DNA from: Aldehydirespirator sp965248735
GTDB lineage: Bacteria; Actinomycetota; Acidimicrobiia; Acidimicrobiales; Aldehydirespiratoraceae
Direction: 5' to 3'
Length of the DNA: 64,000 nucleotides
NCBI GenBank assembly: GCA_965248735.1
Contig: OZ252146.1
Location: forward strand, 2,914,001-2,978,000
A program made the position numbers and the translations under genes. Each line of letters begins with the position of its first letter. Position 1 is the first letter of the stretch. The notes beneath the pieces were generated by a model that searched no databases, had not been told where the DNA came from, and saw nothing but the letters and a program-made list of their open reading frames with translations. Of the stretch, positions 28,243 to 36,291 are shown one piece after another.

Positions 28243-28333
28243 TCACGGCGCGATGCGGCCCCCGAGCACGTCGCCGGCGACAGCGGGCCTCGGCAGGTCA
28301 CGGCGCGATGCGGCCCTCAAGCACGTCGCCGGC
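28243..28333. repeat. Duplicated 36-bp end of the response-regulator gene
   Basis: 28243-28278 and 28298-28333 match at 34 of 36 bases. The second copy is the last 11 codons and stop of the ANTAR regulator (read on minus: AGDVLEGRIAP); the first copy lies just after the stop and would encode the same residues with one change. The copies are direct repeats 55 bp apart, a short duplication in the 132-bp gap before polA. Confidence 0.8.
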
Positions 28334-28885
28334 CGCTTCTCTCATGGTGCGGCGCTGCGACATGGCGGTGCGCTGGATGAACACGTAGGCGTCCTGCTCG
28401 CTCATGCCGTGGCTGTCGATGAGCCGTCCCTTGGCCCTATCGAGGAGCTTGCGCACCTCCAACCGGTCTTCCAAGTCGCCGATCTGGCCTTCGAGCGCCT
28501 CCATCTCGCGGTACCGGGCCAGGGCCAACTCGACGGCGGGCACTAGGGCGTCGCGCCGGTACGGCTTCACCAGGTAGGTCATCGCCCCGGCCTCGCGGGC
28601 CTGCTCGATCAGGTCCCGCTGGCTGAACGCGGTGAGGATCACGACCGCCGTCCCCCGCTGGGGCGCGATCCGGCGGGCAGCCTCGATCCCGTCGAGTCCG
28701 GGCATCTTCACGTCGAGGATGGCCACGTCTGGACGGTGCTCGGCCACCAACTCGACCGCTTCGTCGCCCCGGCCCGTGTCGGCCACGACGTCGAAGCCCT
28801 CCTCGCGCAGAGTCTCGACGAGGTCGAGCCGGATGATGGCCTCGTCCTCCGCCACCACCACCCGAACCGCGCCGGGAGCGTTCAC
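28298..28885 (-). CDS. Response regulator with ANTAR RNA-binding output domain
   Basis: A 195-aa regulator starting at GTG 28885. The receiver domain has the acidic pocket (AEDEAIIRLD), phospho-acceptor D58 (VAILDVKMPG), T85 and K107 (YLVKPY). The C-terminal ANTAR domain is RAKGRLIDSHGMSEQDAYVF with AMSQRRTMREAA. ANTAR proteins bind paired hairpins in mRNA leaders and prevent termination. This type (PdtaR-like) is paired with the histidine kinase PdtaS in mycobacteria; no kinase is adjacent here. It overlaps the upstream coiled-coil gene by 4 bp (GTGA). Confidence 0.92.
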   Translation of the reverse strand: MNAPGAVRVVVAEDEAIIRLDLVETLREEGFDVVADTGRGDEAVELVAEHRPDVAILDVKMPGLDGIEAARRIAPQRGTAVVILTAFSQRDLIEQAREAGAMTYLVKPYRRDALVPAVELALARYREMEALEGQIGDLEDRLEVRKLLDRAKGRLIDSHGMSEQDAYVFIQRTAMSQRRTMREAAGDVLEGRIAP

Positions 28886-29169
28886 GACGCGCTGAACCGA
28901 TCCAGCAGGGCGTCCTGGTCGGTTTCCAGTCGGGTGATGCGCTCCGCGATCTCGTCGCGGTGGCTCCGGAGCCTCTCGGCGTGCCGTCGCGCCTCCCGGT
29001 ACTCGCGCTCGGCGATCGGCGTCTCCGACACCAGCGCCCGCAGCCGGCTTTCGTCGGCCTCGTCGCTGACCTGCACCAGCTGCTCCTCGCACACGCGCAG
29101 ATCCGTTCGCAGGGCGCTCAGCTGCCGTCCGACCCCCCGCAGACGGCGCTCGATGCGGTCCCGGGACAT
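28882..29169 (-). CDS. Small coiled-coil protein coupled to the ANTAR regulator
   Basis: A 95-aa protein made almost entirely of charged heptad-like helix (RIERRLRGVGRQLSALRTDL, then RHAERLRSHRDEIAERITRL). No family is recognised. Its stop overlaps the GTG start of the regulator (28882-28885), so the two are translationally coupled and may act together. Confidence 0.65.
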   Translation of the reverse strand: MSRDRIERRLRGVGRQLSALRTDLRVCEEQLVQVSDEADESRLRALVSETPIAEREYREARRHAERLRSHRDEIAERITRLETDQDALLDRFSAS

Positions 29170-29228
29170 GCGGCCAGTCTAGGAGGCGCCGCTGCCGCCT
29201 CCGGCCGTCCCAGACCCGTGCCGCAGCC

Positions 29229-29252
29229 GTGCCGGAGAGGGAATCATACCCT
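29229..29252. other. Candidate left attachment site (tRNA-Leu 3'-end copy)
   Basis: GTGCCGGAGAGGGAATCATACCCT at 29229-29252 aligns, in the same orientation, with the 3' end of the tRNA-Leu gene at 48090-48114, with one gap and three mismatches; the block CCGGAGAGGGA is exact. It lies 155 bp before an integrase gene and at the point where the conserved core gene order stops. The reading as a degenerate attL of the island is inference. Confidence 0.5.
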
Positions 29253-29406
29253 ATTGTGACAGCCCGTGCCACAGGGTGCCGTAGCGGGCCACAATCCCAA
29301 GGTCAAAGCCCACTTCAAAGCGGCTGAACGCCGACCCGCTTGTGTCAGCGTGTGACACCCGGTAACGTGCGTTGTCAGACGAGAAGTGGTAACGAAAAGG
29401 GTAGCC

Positions 29407-30564
29407 ATGAGTTCGAGTCCCTCCCGGCCGAAGGTGCTGACAGCGGCCTTCGTACGCTCGATCAACCGGCCCGGACGCTACGGCGACGGCAGAGGCGGCC
29501 ACGGACTGAGCCTATTGGTCAAGCAAACCGCGAACGGCAGATGGTCCAAGACCTGGGCACAACGTCTACGCATCGGCGGGCGCACCGTGAGCCTGGGCCT
29601 GGGCAGCTACCCGGCCGTCTCGCTGGCACTGGCCCGTGAACGCGCACTGGCGAACCGCCAAGCCGTCGAAGAAGGCCGCGACCCCCGACGCCGCCACGCC
29701 GTCACCTTCGCCGAGGCGATGGCAGCGGTGATCGACCTGCACCGTCCCAACTGGAAGCTCACCAGCAACACGGAACAGCAGTGGCGGTCGCTGCTCGCCC
29801 ACCACATCGACCCGACCATCGGACCGATGCCCGTCGCAGGTGTGGCCGCCGCCGATGTGGTGGCCGTGCTCGACCGGGTGTGGGACCGCCCCGAACTGGC
29901 CCGCCGCACAGCACGCCGGATCTCCACCACCATGAAGTGGGCGATGGGCCGCGGCCTGCGAGATACCGACCCCACATCCGCGGCCGTAGCTGCGATGCCC
30001 AAACTGCGCCACCGCCCCAATCACCATCGGGCTCTGCACCACGGCGAAGTCGCCGACGCGCTGAAGAAGATACGGGCATCAGAGGCAGCTGCCGCCACGA
30101 AGCAGGCCCTTGAACTGTTGGCGCTAACCGCGACCAGACCCGGAGAGGTTCGTCACGCCACCTGGGACGAGTTCGACCTCGACACTGCGGTGTGGACGAT
30201 CCCGGCGTCTCGTTACAAGACCGACACCGAGTTCCGAGTGCCGCTCAGCGCACGGGCCGTTGAGCTGCTCACCGAGGCCCGCGGCACCAACAACACTGAG
30301 TTGGTGTTCCCCTCGCCCGTCACGGGGCGAGCGGTGTCGGAGAACACCTACGTGAAGCTGCTGCGCGACCTGGACGTCCCCAGTTCGGCCCACGGCCTGC
30401 GAGCCACGTTCCGTTCGTGGTGCTCAGACACCGGTGTGCCGAGGAATCTCGCGGAGATGGCGCTGGGCCATGCCGTGCGCGGCGTCGAGGGTGCCTACGC
30501 CAGAAGTGACATGCTGGAGCGCCGCCGCCCGATCATGCAGAAGTGGGCCAACTACATCGCGTAG
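29407..30564 (+). CDS. Tyrosine site-specific integrase (P4 type, DUF4102)
   Basis: A 385-aa integrase. The N-terminal DUF4102 arm-binding domain (LSLLVKQTANGRWSKTW, GLGSYPAVSLALARERA) is followed by a core-binding SAM-like domain and the catalytic domain. Catalytic residues are R244 (ATRPGEVRH), K271 (SRYKTDTEF), H329 and R332 (AHGLRATFRSW), H355 (ALGHAVRG) and Y364 (GAYARSD), so it looks active. The ATG at 29407 has AAAGGG six bases upstream; an in-frame GTG at 29386 is possible. Such integrases use tRNA 3' ends as attB; the AlpA-like protein at 35917 is a candidate partner. Confidence 0.93.
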   Translation: MSSSPSRPKVLTAAFVRSINRPGRYGDGRGGHGLSLLVKQTANGRWSKTWAQRLRIGGRTVSLGLGSYPAVSLALARERALANRQAVEEGRDPRRRHAVTFAEAMAAVIDLHRPNWKLTSNTEQQWRSLLAHHIDPTIGPMPVAGVAAADVVAVLDRVWDRPELARRTARRISTTMKWAMGRGLRDTDPTSAAVAAMPKLRHRPNHHRALHHGEVADALKKIRASEAAAATKQALELLALTATRPGEVRHATWDEFDLDTAVWTIPASRYKTDTEFRVPLSARAVELLTEARGTNNTELVFPSPVTGRAVSENTYVKLLRDLDVPSSAHGLRATFRSWCSDTGVPRNLAEMALGHAVRGVEGAYARSDMLERRRPIMQKWANYIA

Positions 30565-30939
30565 ACAATTGCCACCGTGTCGTATGGTGTGTCGCGGCGA
30601 CTGAGCGCGAGGGAACCCAGTTCTGCGCTTCTCAGGGAGTGAGGGTGCAGAGGAGTGCCCAGTTCGGTCGCCCCGCTCGACGCTCAGCCCCGCGATGTAT
30701 CGTCCAGCCTCGCCAACGCCTGCGCGGCCGGCGACACACAATGCGATCGAGAGCGTCCGGTCCCAATCCGCGGCAACTCGCCAGCACCTCTGAGGCCGTG
30801 GTAGACGAACTCGCGCGAAAGGCCGATATCGCCGAGCACCGTTCGGATGCTCTCGCGCCTGTTCTGCCTGGAGCTGGAGCGGGAATATTCTAAAGGGGGT
30901 TGTACGGGATGGTGCCGAAGCCTAGGTCAGAACAGTGGT
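30565..30939. other. Gene-poor stretch after the integrase
   Basis: No convincing gene is present. An open frame over 30543-30893 has a protein-like last third (STSEAVVDELARKADIAEHR) but an unnatural beginning, so this may be the remnant of a decayed gene. A short AT-rich segment (GGAATATTCTAAAGG, about 30882-30896) ends it. Confidence 0.4.
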
Positions 30940-31398
30940 TCAGTCGAAGAAGAACGGACCGAGCACACGTTGGCACATCTGTGAAAGGTTCAGCTCGGAT
31001 GCGATCAGGGCATCTGCCGAATCATGAAGGGTCACTAGGCATTGGGACTTCTCGGCGTTCCAGACCGGGGTCACCGTGAATTGTGATGGGGACATTCCGG
31101 GACAGCCGACGTGGATACGGTTGTTGTCGTGGCCTGACATAAAGAAGGACAGGCTGCCTTGGTGGTCGCCGCCGTAGCACCAAGACTGCGGGGCTTCGTA
31201 GTGCACCGCGATGAGGCGTCTTGGATCAGAGCCAGGGACATAGGAAAAATGGCGGCCCTTGCGGTTCTGATCGGGTAGTTCGTTGACTGCCGCTACGGCT
31301 TCTTCGATGATCCCGCCCAAGGTGATGAGCACGTCTCGGGGATTGCAGCATCCCATTGCCCGTACCCACTCCACGTTCGTATCGCTGCTGTTGTTCAC
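30940..31398 (-). CDS. Hypothetical protein, 152 aa
   Basis: Soluble protein with a natural composition (WCYGGDHQGSLSFFMSGHD, VWNAEKSQCLVTLHDSADAL) and no recognised family. It starts at GTG 31398, inside the upstream gene at 31226-31561 in another frame. The codon use is less GC-biased than the core genes, in keeping with island DNA. It is the last gene of a three-gene minus-strand unit. Confidence 0.55.
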   Translation of the reverse strand: MNNSSDTNVEWVRAMGCCNPRDVLITLGGIIEEAVAAVNELPDQNRKGRHFSYVPGSDPRRLIAVHYEAPQSWCYGGDHQGSLSFFMSGHDNNRIHVGCPGMSPSQFTVTPVWNAEKSQCLVTLHDSADALIASELNLSQMCQRVLGPFFFD

Positions 31399-31561
31399 GC
31401 GTTGGTCCTTTGGTGGGGCGCATAATGGCGCGGGCTACGTCTCCGGAGGTGGTGTCTTCGATGTCGTCAAGGACGATGGACTCGTTCAACTCGTCCTCAG
31501 TGGGTTGCAGTCGGGGTCGTGCCAACCGTCCCAAACGGCCCGACCGCTTTGGGTCAGTCAC
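31226..31561 (-). CDS. Hypothetical protein overlapping the next gene
   Basis: A 111-aa frame whose first 55 residues look real (LNESIVLDDIEDTTSGDVAR) and whose start forms an ATGA overlap (31558-31561) with the stop of the preceding gene, strong evidence that this start is used. The last part overlaps the 152-aa gene by 173 bp and is low in quality. Either the protein is genuinely overlapped, or a frameshift near 31398 has split one protein of about 205 aa. Confidence 0.45.
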   Translation of the reverse strand: MTDPKRSGRLGRLARPRLQPTEDELNESIVLDDIEDTTSGDVARAIMRPTKGPTREQQQRYERGVGTGNGMLQSPRRAHHLGRDHRRSRSGSQRTTRSEPQGPPFFLCPWL

Positions 31562-31896
31562 GTGGAAAGACGCGTGATCTTGTATGCAGCGATCAACACG
31601 AGCAGTTCTTCGGGTGCCTGGATGATGTGATCAACACGTTCCAAGTCCGGGTGCCGTAACTGTGGCTGGTCGGCGGGGAACGTGTCGGGTGACGGCAGAC
31701 CGCGACCGTGGCTGGGTGACTTGCGCACCACCCATGATGTGCGCGGCTGGGCTTGTCCGAGCCGATCCCCGACCTGTCGCGGGCCAGATCCGATGAGTTT
31801 GCCAACTGCCTGGTAGGTGGCTCGCAGCCGGTAGTAGTTCAAGCAGTCGAGAACTTCTTCGATTGTGACGTTGCCGGACTCCGGCTGCGCTGTCAT
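31558..31896 (-). CDS. Small conserved-looking hypothetical protein
   Basis: 112 aa from ATG 31896. The block EVLDCLNYYRLRATYQAVGK, then QVGDRLGQAQPRTSWVV and RHPDLERVDHII, resembles a family of short uncharacterised bacterial proteins that pair a small helical motif with an RxxxSWVV element. I cannot name a function. It is the first gene of the minus-strand trio and is coupled to the next by an ATGA overlap. Confidence 0.55.
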   Translation of the reverse strand: MTAQPESGNVTIEEVLDCLNYYRLRATYQAVGKLIGSGPRQVGDRLGQAQPRTSWVVRKSPSHGRGLPSPDTFPADQPQLRHPDLERVDHIIQAPEELLVLIAAYKITRLST

Positions 31897-32310
31897 GGGG
31901 ATTGACCCTAACAGGCGCAACCCGAGCAGTTGGCCTGCCAGCGCGGGCCGCACCAGTCGTCGTAGTTGTTGTTCGCGCTGTCGCTGGGATGCCGCCGAGT
32001 ACCGCAACTATTGTTGGCAGCACATCCGCGACACCGAAGCGGATCGGTCCATCACATCGCCGGAGATCGAGGCACCCTGCCGGCAGCGCAGCAATACGTC
32101 CGACAAAGCCTGCATGCGACGGAGGTGGCATTTTCGGTCGGATCGCTCGAGTCGCCATCATGAGCAACTGGACCAAGCAGATCCTTGGCCGACGTCTCGC
32201 CGGAGTACCGGCTCGCGGTTGGATCGATCTCCTCAAGGTCCACGCGTCGTAGCTTCCCCACGCCAAGCGTTCGACACGAGGAATCCGAGAAGGCTCCCGA
32301 AGTTGGGCTT
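31897..32310. other. Gene-poor stretch within the island
   Basis: No supported gene. A plus-strand frame running through most of it begins with a Cys/Arg-rich segment (RRSCCSRCRWDAAEYRNY) that could be a short zinc-binding protein, but later codons are unconvincing. Nothing else is recognised. Confidence 0.35.
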
Positions 32311-32658
32311 CTATGGGGCTGACGCAACAGGCGGCCTGTTGGAGACACCGCAGAGCAGCATCGCTGCCGACGTTGGCAATTGACCGAAGTGCTCGTTATC
32401 GGTCGAAGGTAGATACTCATCAGGAGGCTCCCCGGCAGCGGGCCCCGTAATCCGCATCAAATGCTCGAGCAGATTCAGAGCCTCATCAAGGAGCATTTCC
32501 ACGAAGACAGGAGGGCGCAGGCAGACACTGTCACCCCGGTCAACAACGCCCCAAGCCTCGGAATCGGAAGTCACCTGACTCATGTGCTCCCGCAGTTCAT
32601 GGGTTATGTCCCTTGGGACGCCCGCCACGGAACTAGCAGGCAGGTCGGGATCGACCAT
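32311..32658 (-). CDS. Hypothetical protein, perhaps the 3' part of a split gene
   Basis: A 115-aa frame with natural composition (ELREHMSQVTSDSEAWGVVD, EMLLDEALNLLEHLMRI). It starts 26 bp inside the end of the next gene upstream (32633-33742), in a different frame. The preceding gene ends in SCLRNLIHAEDGPVHGRSR, and this frame continues with a Pro/Asp segment (VDPDLPASSVAGVPRD) as one would expect of the same protein. A single frameshift near 32640 joining both into a protein of about 475 aa is the simplest reading; a coupled separate gene is the alternative. Confidence 0.45.
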   Translation of the reverse strand: MVDPDLPASSVAGVPRDITHELREHMSQVTSDSEAWGVVDRGDSVCLRPPVFVEMLLDEALNLLEHLMRITGPAAGEPPDEYLPSTDNEHFGQLPTSAAMLLCGVSNRPPVASAP

Positions 32659-33742
32659 GTACTGGACCGTCTTCAGCGTGAATCAGATTCCTCAGGCACG
32701 ACAGCGTGGCAAGAACGGCACGGCCCCGGCTGTGACATCCGATGGCCTGTTCGAGATCATCCACGTCGCCGTATAGCGCCAGTAAGTCCGGCCTTCTCCA
32801 TGTAACGCGCCTCGTGTTGCCTGAGGGTGCACGAGCGAGAAACGCTGCTCGCGCCGCAGCGTCGAATGCGGCCGAGATCATTAGCAACACGATGTCCAAG
32901 TGGTACAACGCTTCATGTATTGGAGAGTCCACCTCCGGTGTCCAATCGATTAGGTGCAGTTCATCGCGAGCTCGAAGTGCGTAGGTCAGCCGAGTAAGGA
33001 CCGAGAACGCGAGATCGCCAACTCTCTCCGTTCCCGCTCGCTGTTCTTCGTATGACTTGGAGACGAAGCGCCAAGCAGACGGAAGACGACCACGAACAGC
33101 GATCAAGTATGAGGTCCAGCGACTCGTACTCATCACCAAGCCGTCCGGAGCGATGTGACATCCCTCGTGATGATGACGCAGCCATAGACCGACTACAGCG
33201 AGCATCTCCGGTGTGGACATCACCGCTTGATCGCGGAGCCGGCCGTCCCGGCGTACGCGCGGGTGGTCCGATGCACTTAGATCCGCAAGGGCAGAACCCG
33301 CGGACGCACACAGGAAGGCACTCTCCTCAGTCGGCGAAAGAGTGCCCTCAAGTCGGAGTTGAGAAACGTACTCCATGGTCGGAATGACCGAGCGGATCGA
33401 CTCTCGTAGATCACCGTCGACCATCAATGTTGCAGAGCAATCGCCGTCGTCAGGACTGAACTGCGACATCGATGCGGGCGGCCACAGGCCCCCAGTAGGC
33501 CACGCATCTGACTCGCCGTGCACAACAGCAGCAAGCTTGCCGTAGGCAGCCAACAACCGTGCAACGCGAAGCGCTTCGCCGGACTCGGCAGAAGCTAGGT
33601 CAAAGTGGATTCTGAGTGGATCATCCCGCGCCCTGGAGAATATCCGGTCATCTGGCTGCCTGATTATCTCGCAGTCCGGCAAAGGCGGGATCACACAAAC
33701 CTCCATCTCCACGATCTCGTAGACAGGGCGGCCCGGGCTCAA
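32633..33742 (-). CDS. Hypothetical protein, 369 aa
   Basis: Soluble protein with no family recognised. It has an N-terminal part with VEMEVCVIPPLPDCEI and DPLRIHFDLASAESGEALR, and a helical C-terminal half (LYHLDIVLLMISAAFDAAAR) with RNLIH near the end. The helical half with late Arg-Asn-x-x-His resembles the general look of HEPN-like or abortive-infection helical proteins, but the RxxxxH spacing is not clear and this is only an impression. See the entry for 32311-32658 on a possible frameshift. Confidence 0.55.
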   Translation of the reverse strand: MSPGRPVYEIVEMEVCVIPPLPDCEIIRQPDDRIFSRARDDPLRIHFDLASAESGEALRVARLLAAYGKLAAVVHGESDAWPTGGLWPPASMSQFSPDDGDCSATLMVDGDLRESIRSVIPTMEYVSQLRLEGTLSPTEESAFLCASAGSALADLSASDHPRVRRDGRLRDQAVMSTPEMLAVVGLWLRHHHEGCHIAPDGLVMSTSRWTSYLIAVRGRLPSAWRFVSKSYEEQRAGTERVGDLAFSVLTRLTYALRARDELHLIDWTPEVDSPIHEALYHLDIVLLMISAAFDAAARAAFLARAPSGNTRRVTWRRPDLLALYGDVDDLEQAIGCHSRGRAVLATLSCLRNLIHAEDGPVHGRSRPAC

Positions 33743-33861
33743 AGTCTAGTACCGCGGCATCCTCGCTGACGCCATCTCGCTGTGAGCGGGCCGCCCGCAC
33801 AGCAGCGCGAGCGTCGTCAAGGCTTGCATCGCGGGAGCTGACCGACCATCGGGAGGGAGCC

Positions 33862-34202
33862 ATGCGCGAGGCTCGCTTCGTTGCCTACACCGACGAGTCG
33901 AAGTCATACTTCGGCGTGGATGACACCTGGGACCACCAGAGCGTGAACCACAGCTGCGACCGGTGGGTCGTCGGCGGAGTCCACACCAACTCGATCGAGG
34001 ACGTCTGGTCGCCGTTCAAGCGGTCGCTGATGGGGTCGTTGCATATGGTCAGCATCAAGTACATTGACCGGTACCTGTCCGAGTTGGAGTGGCGATTCAA
34101 CAACCGCGACACCCCCGCATCTTCATCGACACCCTCAAACGGATCGTCACCACCAAGGCCATGCCCTATGCCGAACTGATCGCAGCAGAGGATGCGGCAT
34201 GA
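33862..34202 (+). pseudogene. IS1595/ISXO2-type transposase remnant
   Basis: Residues YTDESKSYFGVDD, NHSCDRWVVGGVHTNSIEDV and SELEWRFNNRD match the C-terminal half of ISXO2-like transposases, including the NSIE catalytic Glu region. The N-terminal part is missing. Near 34117 the frame shifts: after RFNNRDT the homologous end (IFIDTLKRIVTTKAMPYAEL) continues in the next frame to the stop at 34200-34202. Truncation plus frameshift make it inactive. Confidence 0.8.
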
Positions 34203-34974
34203 GAGCGGCGATGGTCGCCGTGGTGCTGGTGGCGGTGCTTGCGACCGCCTGCACCCGCACCGACAACGCGGCCCCAGCCTCGCCGACTGTTGCCACCTCG
34301 ACAACGACCGTCATTACCAGGCCACGGACGCTGCCGCCGCCTTTGAGGCCGTCTTAGCCGAGAACGAGGCGACTCTCGTGGCCTTGGAGCAAGCCAACGA
34401 CGAGGCACTACGGGCGGAGCTGGCCCGCATCGAGACCGCCGCCGAGCGTGAGGCGGCTGACGCGACGAACCGGCTGCTTGACTTCCGTGGGCGGGTCGTT
34501 GCTTTCTGGGCGGACTTCTGGGCCGATCCGCCGGTCGAGCGTGACAGCTTGGCGGGGTTTCTGGTGGGAGGCTGGCCTGAGACGGCAATGCTGCACGAGA
34601 TCGACTTCGCACTGTCTCAGGTCGAGTCCAACGCGGATACGGCGCGGCGCAATGCCGAATTCGCGGCGGAGAGAGCCGCATCTGACAGGCTCTACAAGGA
34701 GGTCAGGCTCCCCTATGCCGCGTGCTTGGACACCGCGGTGGATGTCGGGGCCTCCGTTGAGAGATTCGTCGCCGTCTGTAGTCCGCTTCTGGAGTTTGAC
34801 GCCCCGCCTGAGTGGCCATCGCACGATTGGTCCTGCGTTCGAAGCAACGTTGAAGCGGTGTTGTCGATGCGCCCCGACGACGACTACACACCTGGGGCCA
34901 GGGCAGAGGCTGTCCTAGAGCGGCTTTTTGACTGCCACGGCCTGCAACCTCCCGACTGGGAAGCGCCGCCCTAG
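34199..34974 (+). pseudogene. Frameshifted lipoprotein gene
   Basis: ATG 34199 opens a clear lipoprotein signal peptide (MRAAMVAVVLVAVLATACTR, lipobox LATAC) and a Thr/Pro linker. This frame stops at 34355-34357, but the mature domain continues in a second frame (AFEAVLAENEATLVALEQAN onward) to the stop at 34972-34974. One indel between about 34270 and 34330 would restore a secreted lipoprotein of about 257 aa with a coiled-coil region and Cys residues. It may be a real pseudogene or a sequencing error. Its ATG overlaps the stop of the transposase remnant (ATGA). Function unknown. Confidence 0.65.
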
Positions 34975-35129
34975 CTGTCCGGCCACTGGTCGTACCACCC
35001 CGACGGCTGGAGTCGGTTGTCGCTGTCGATCACGAACTCTGTCCGCGGGCTGACCTTCTTCTCGTGGCGTCACTTCTCCCGGGGCCATCCGACGAACGCC
35101 AAGGGGATCCAACTCAAGGTCGAAAACAC

Positions 35130-35277
35130 CGAAATACACCGTTGCGGCAACAACGATCACCCCGCGTTCGCGGGCGTTCCTCTGCGTTCGCCATCACCAC
35201 ATCCCCGAGATCCCGCGAACGCCGAGACGAACCAAACCCCCAAACGACACGTATCGAAATACACCGTTCTTGCAACA
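35130..35277. repeat. Two copies of a 23-bp direct repeat
   Basis: CGAAATACACCGTTGCGGCAACA-type copies lie at 35130-35152 and 35255-35277; they differ only at three central bases (GCG against CTT, with flanks GAAATACACCGTT and GCAACA conserved). Start-to-start distance is 125 bp. Each is followed within 35 bp by a phased CGTTC cluster. Confidence 0.75.
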
Positions 35278-35659
35278 GCATTCCGTGTGCGTTCTTCACG
35301 TTCGTCCGCGTTCCTCGGCTGGCCGACGGGGCCCGGACACGGAGCGGTCGGCCGCCATTCCGTGCGCGTTTGCACCCCTGTCGATCGGGAGCACTGTTAG
35401 TGCAAACGTGTGGCGGCCACAAGCCTCCCACGGACCGCAGGAACGCTCACTGCCAACAATGGCGCCAGAACGATAGCGACGGCCACCACTCCCGCCCCGA
35501 CACAGACCGCCAGACCCTCGGCACTCAGCGACCAGGATCGCACGCCTAACACGACCCCGAACCAGCTGACCCCTCGACGACACCGCCTGGCACCCCTGCC
35601 GGGCTGTCTGGAAGGCCGCCGCCTGGCCCGGTGCGTTCCTGTACGTTCGTGGGCGTTCC
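35164..35659. repeat. Three clusters of helically phased CGTTC motifs
   Basis: Cluster 1 has GCGTTC at 35164, 35174 and 35184, exactly 10 bp apart. Cluster 2 (35287-35314) has GCGTTC, ACGTTC, GCGTTC at 35289, 35298 and 35308. Cluster 3 (35631-35659) has the same order at 35633, 35643 and 35653. Clusters 2 and 3 align end to end apart from a one-base gap. Spacing of one helical turn places the motifs on one face of the DNA, like iteron or regulator arrays. The third cluster lies 26 bp before the ParA-like fragment. Confidence 0.6.
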
Positions 35660-35684
35660 AGACGGCTTCGTAGTCTGCGGGCTC

Positions 35685-35915
35685 ATGACGACCAGATCGA
35701 ACCGTCCGGTTCCCACTGCGGTGGTGTTCGGCATCTCTGGCGGCGCAGGCACCACCACTGTCGCTGTGCCGCTGGCCAACTTTGCCCGGGCCGGCCACGG
35801 CGGCTTGCTTGACTGCGACTCCGGGGCGTTCGACGTGGTGGGCCGGCCGCCGGACAAGCCGGGTTGGGCGGCCGGTCGTAGAAGCGCGATTGGCGGCGAC
35901 TGTGCAGGGAGCTGA
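35685..35915 (+). pseudogene. ParA-like ATPase fragment
   Basis: A 76-aa frame with the start of a ParA/MinD-type ATPase: VVFGISGGAGTTTVAVPLAN, then GLLDCDSGAFDVVG. In active ParA the motif is KGGxGKTT; here the signature Lys of GKT is Thr, and the rest of the protein is missing, so it is a fragment or a divergent mini-protein. The stop is directly followed by the AlpA-like gene. A second, more decayed copy is at 38178 onward and shares the same Lys loss. Confidence 0.55.
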
Positions 35916-35916
35916 G

Positions 35917-36117
35917 ATGTCACCGCGGGTCTCCGGTGAGGCCATGTTGCGAGTGCCTGATGTGCTTGACCGCATCGGCGTCAGTCGCCGGACGCTGTGT
36001 CGCTGGCGGGCGGATGGCACATTCCCCCAGGCTCTGAGGCTGGGCGCGAACTCCATTGGCTGGCCCCGTCACATCATCGATGAGTGGCTCGCCAACCGGC
36101 CCCCCGCTGGCCCTTGA
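35917..36117 (+). CDS. AlpA-family DNA-binding protein (excisionase-like)
   Basis: A 66-aa MerR-like winged helix protein: MLRVPDVLDRIGVSRRTLCR, then WRADGTFPQALRLGANSIGW and a final IIDEWLANRPP. This matches AlpA, the regulator that pairs with P4-type integrases and acts as excisionase or int activator. It starts 1 bp after the ParA-like fragment. The island integrase at 29407 is of the right type but 5.3 kb away. Confidence 0.8.
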   Translation: MSPRVSGEAMLRVPDVLDRIGVSRRTLCRWRADGTFPQALRLGANSIGWPRHIIDEWLANRPPAGP

Positions 36118-36291
36118 CTTCCCTGTGTCACCTGCTTGAGGGCACCGTGGCCCATGCGTCGATCAAGTCCCTGTGGGAACACCCGCGACGATTCGGGGGT
36201 GGCGAGTGATGGCGGGTGCGAGCGCAGCTTGTGGCTGTCGACGGGCAGCGGTAGGCCGCGGTGGCGGCGGCGGGAATCGAGCGGCCGTCAT

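Larger units (their letters stand above)
34975..35684. other. Gene-free, repeat-rich stretch
   Basis: No gene is supported over about 710 bp. It contains two copies of a 23-bp sequence (35130-35152 and 35255-35277), three clusters of phased CGTTC motifs (separate entry), and a 9-bp inverted repeat CGTTTGCAC/GTGCAAACG (35367-35375 and 35400-35408). The density of short repeats suggests a protein-binding or replication/partition-type control region. Confidence 0.5.

Noticed and set aside
29408..29430. tRNA T-arm-like sequence (GAGTTCGAGTCCCTC) at the integrase start
   Set aside because: It resembles the tRNA-Leu T arm but on the opposite strand to a usable attachment repeat, has no matching stem, and is explained as the first codons of the integrase.
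30543..30893. A 116-codon frame after the integrase
   Set aside because: It overlaps the integrase end, its first two thirds are unlike protein, and no start signal is visible; kept only as a possible remnant.
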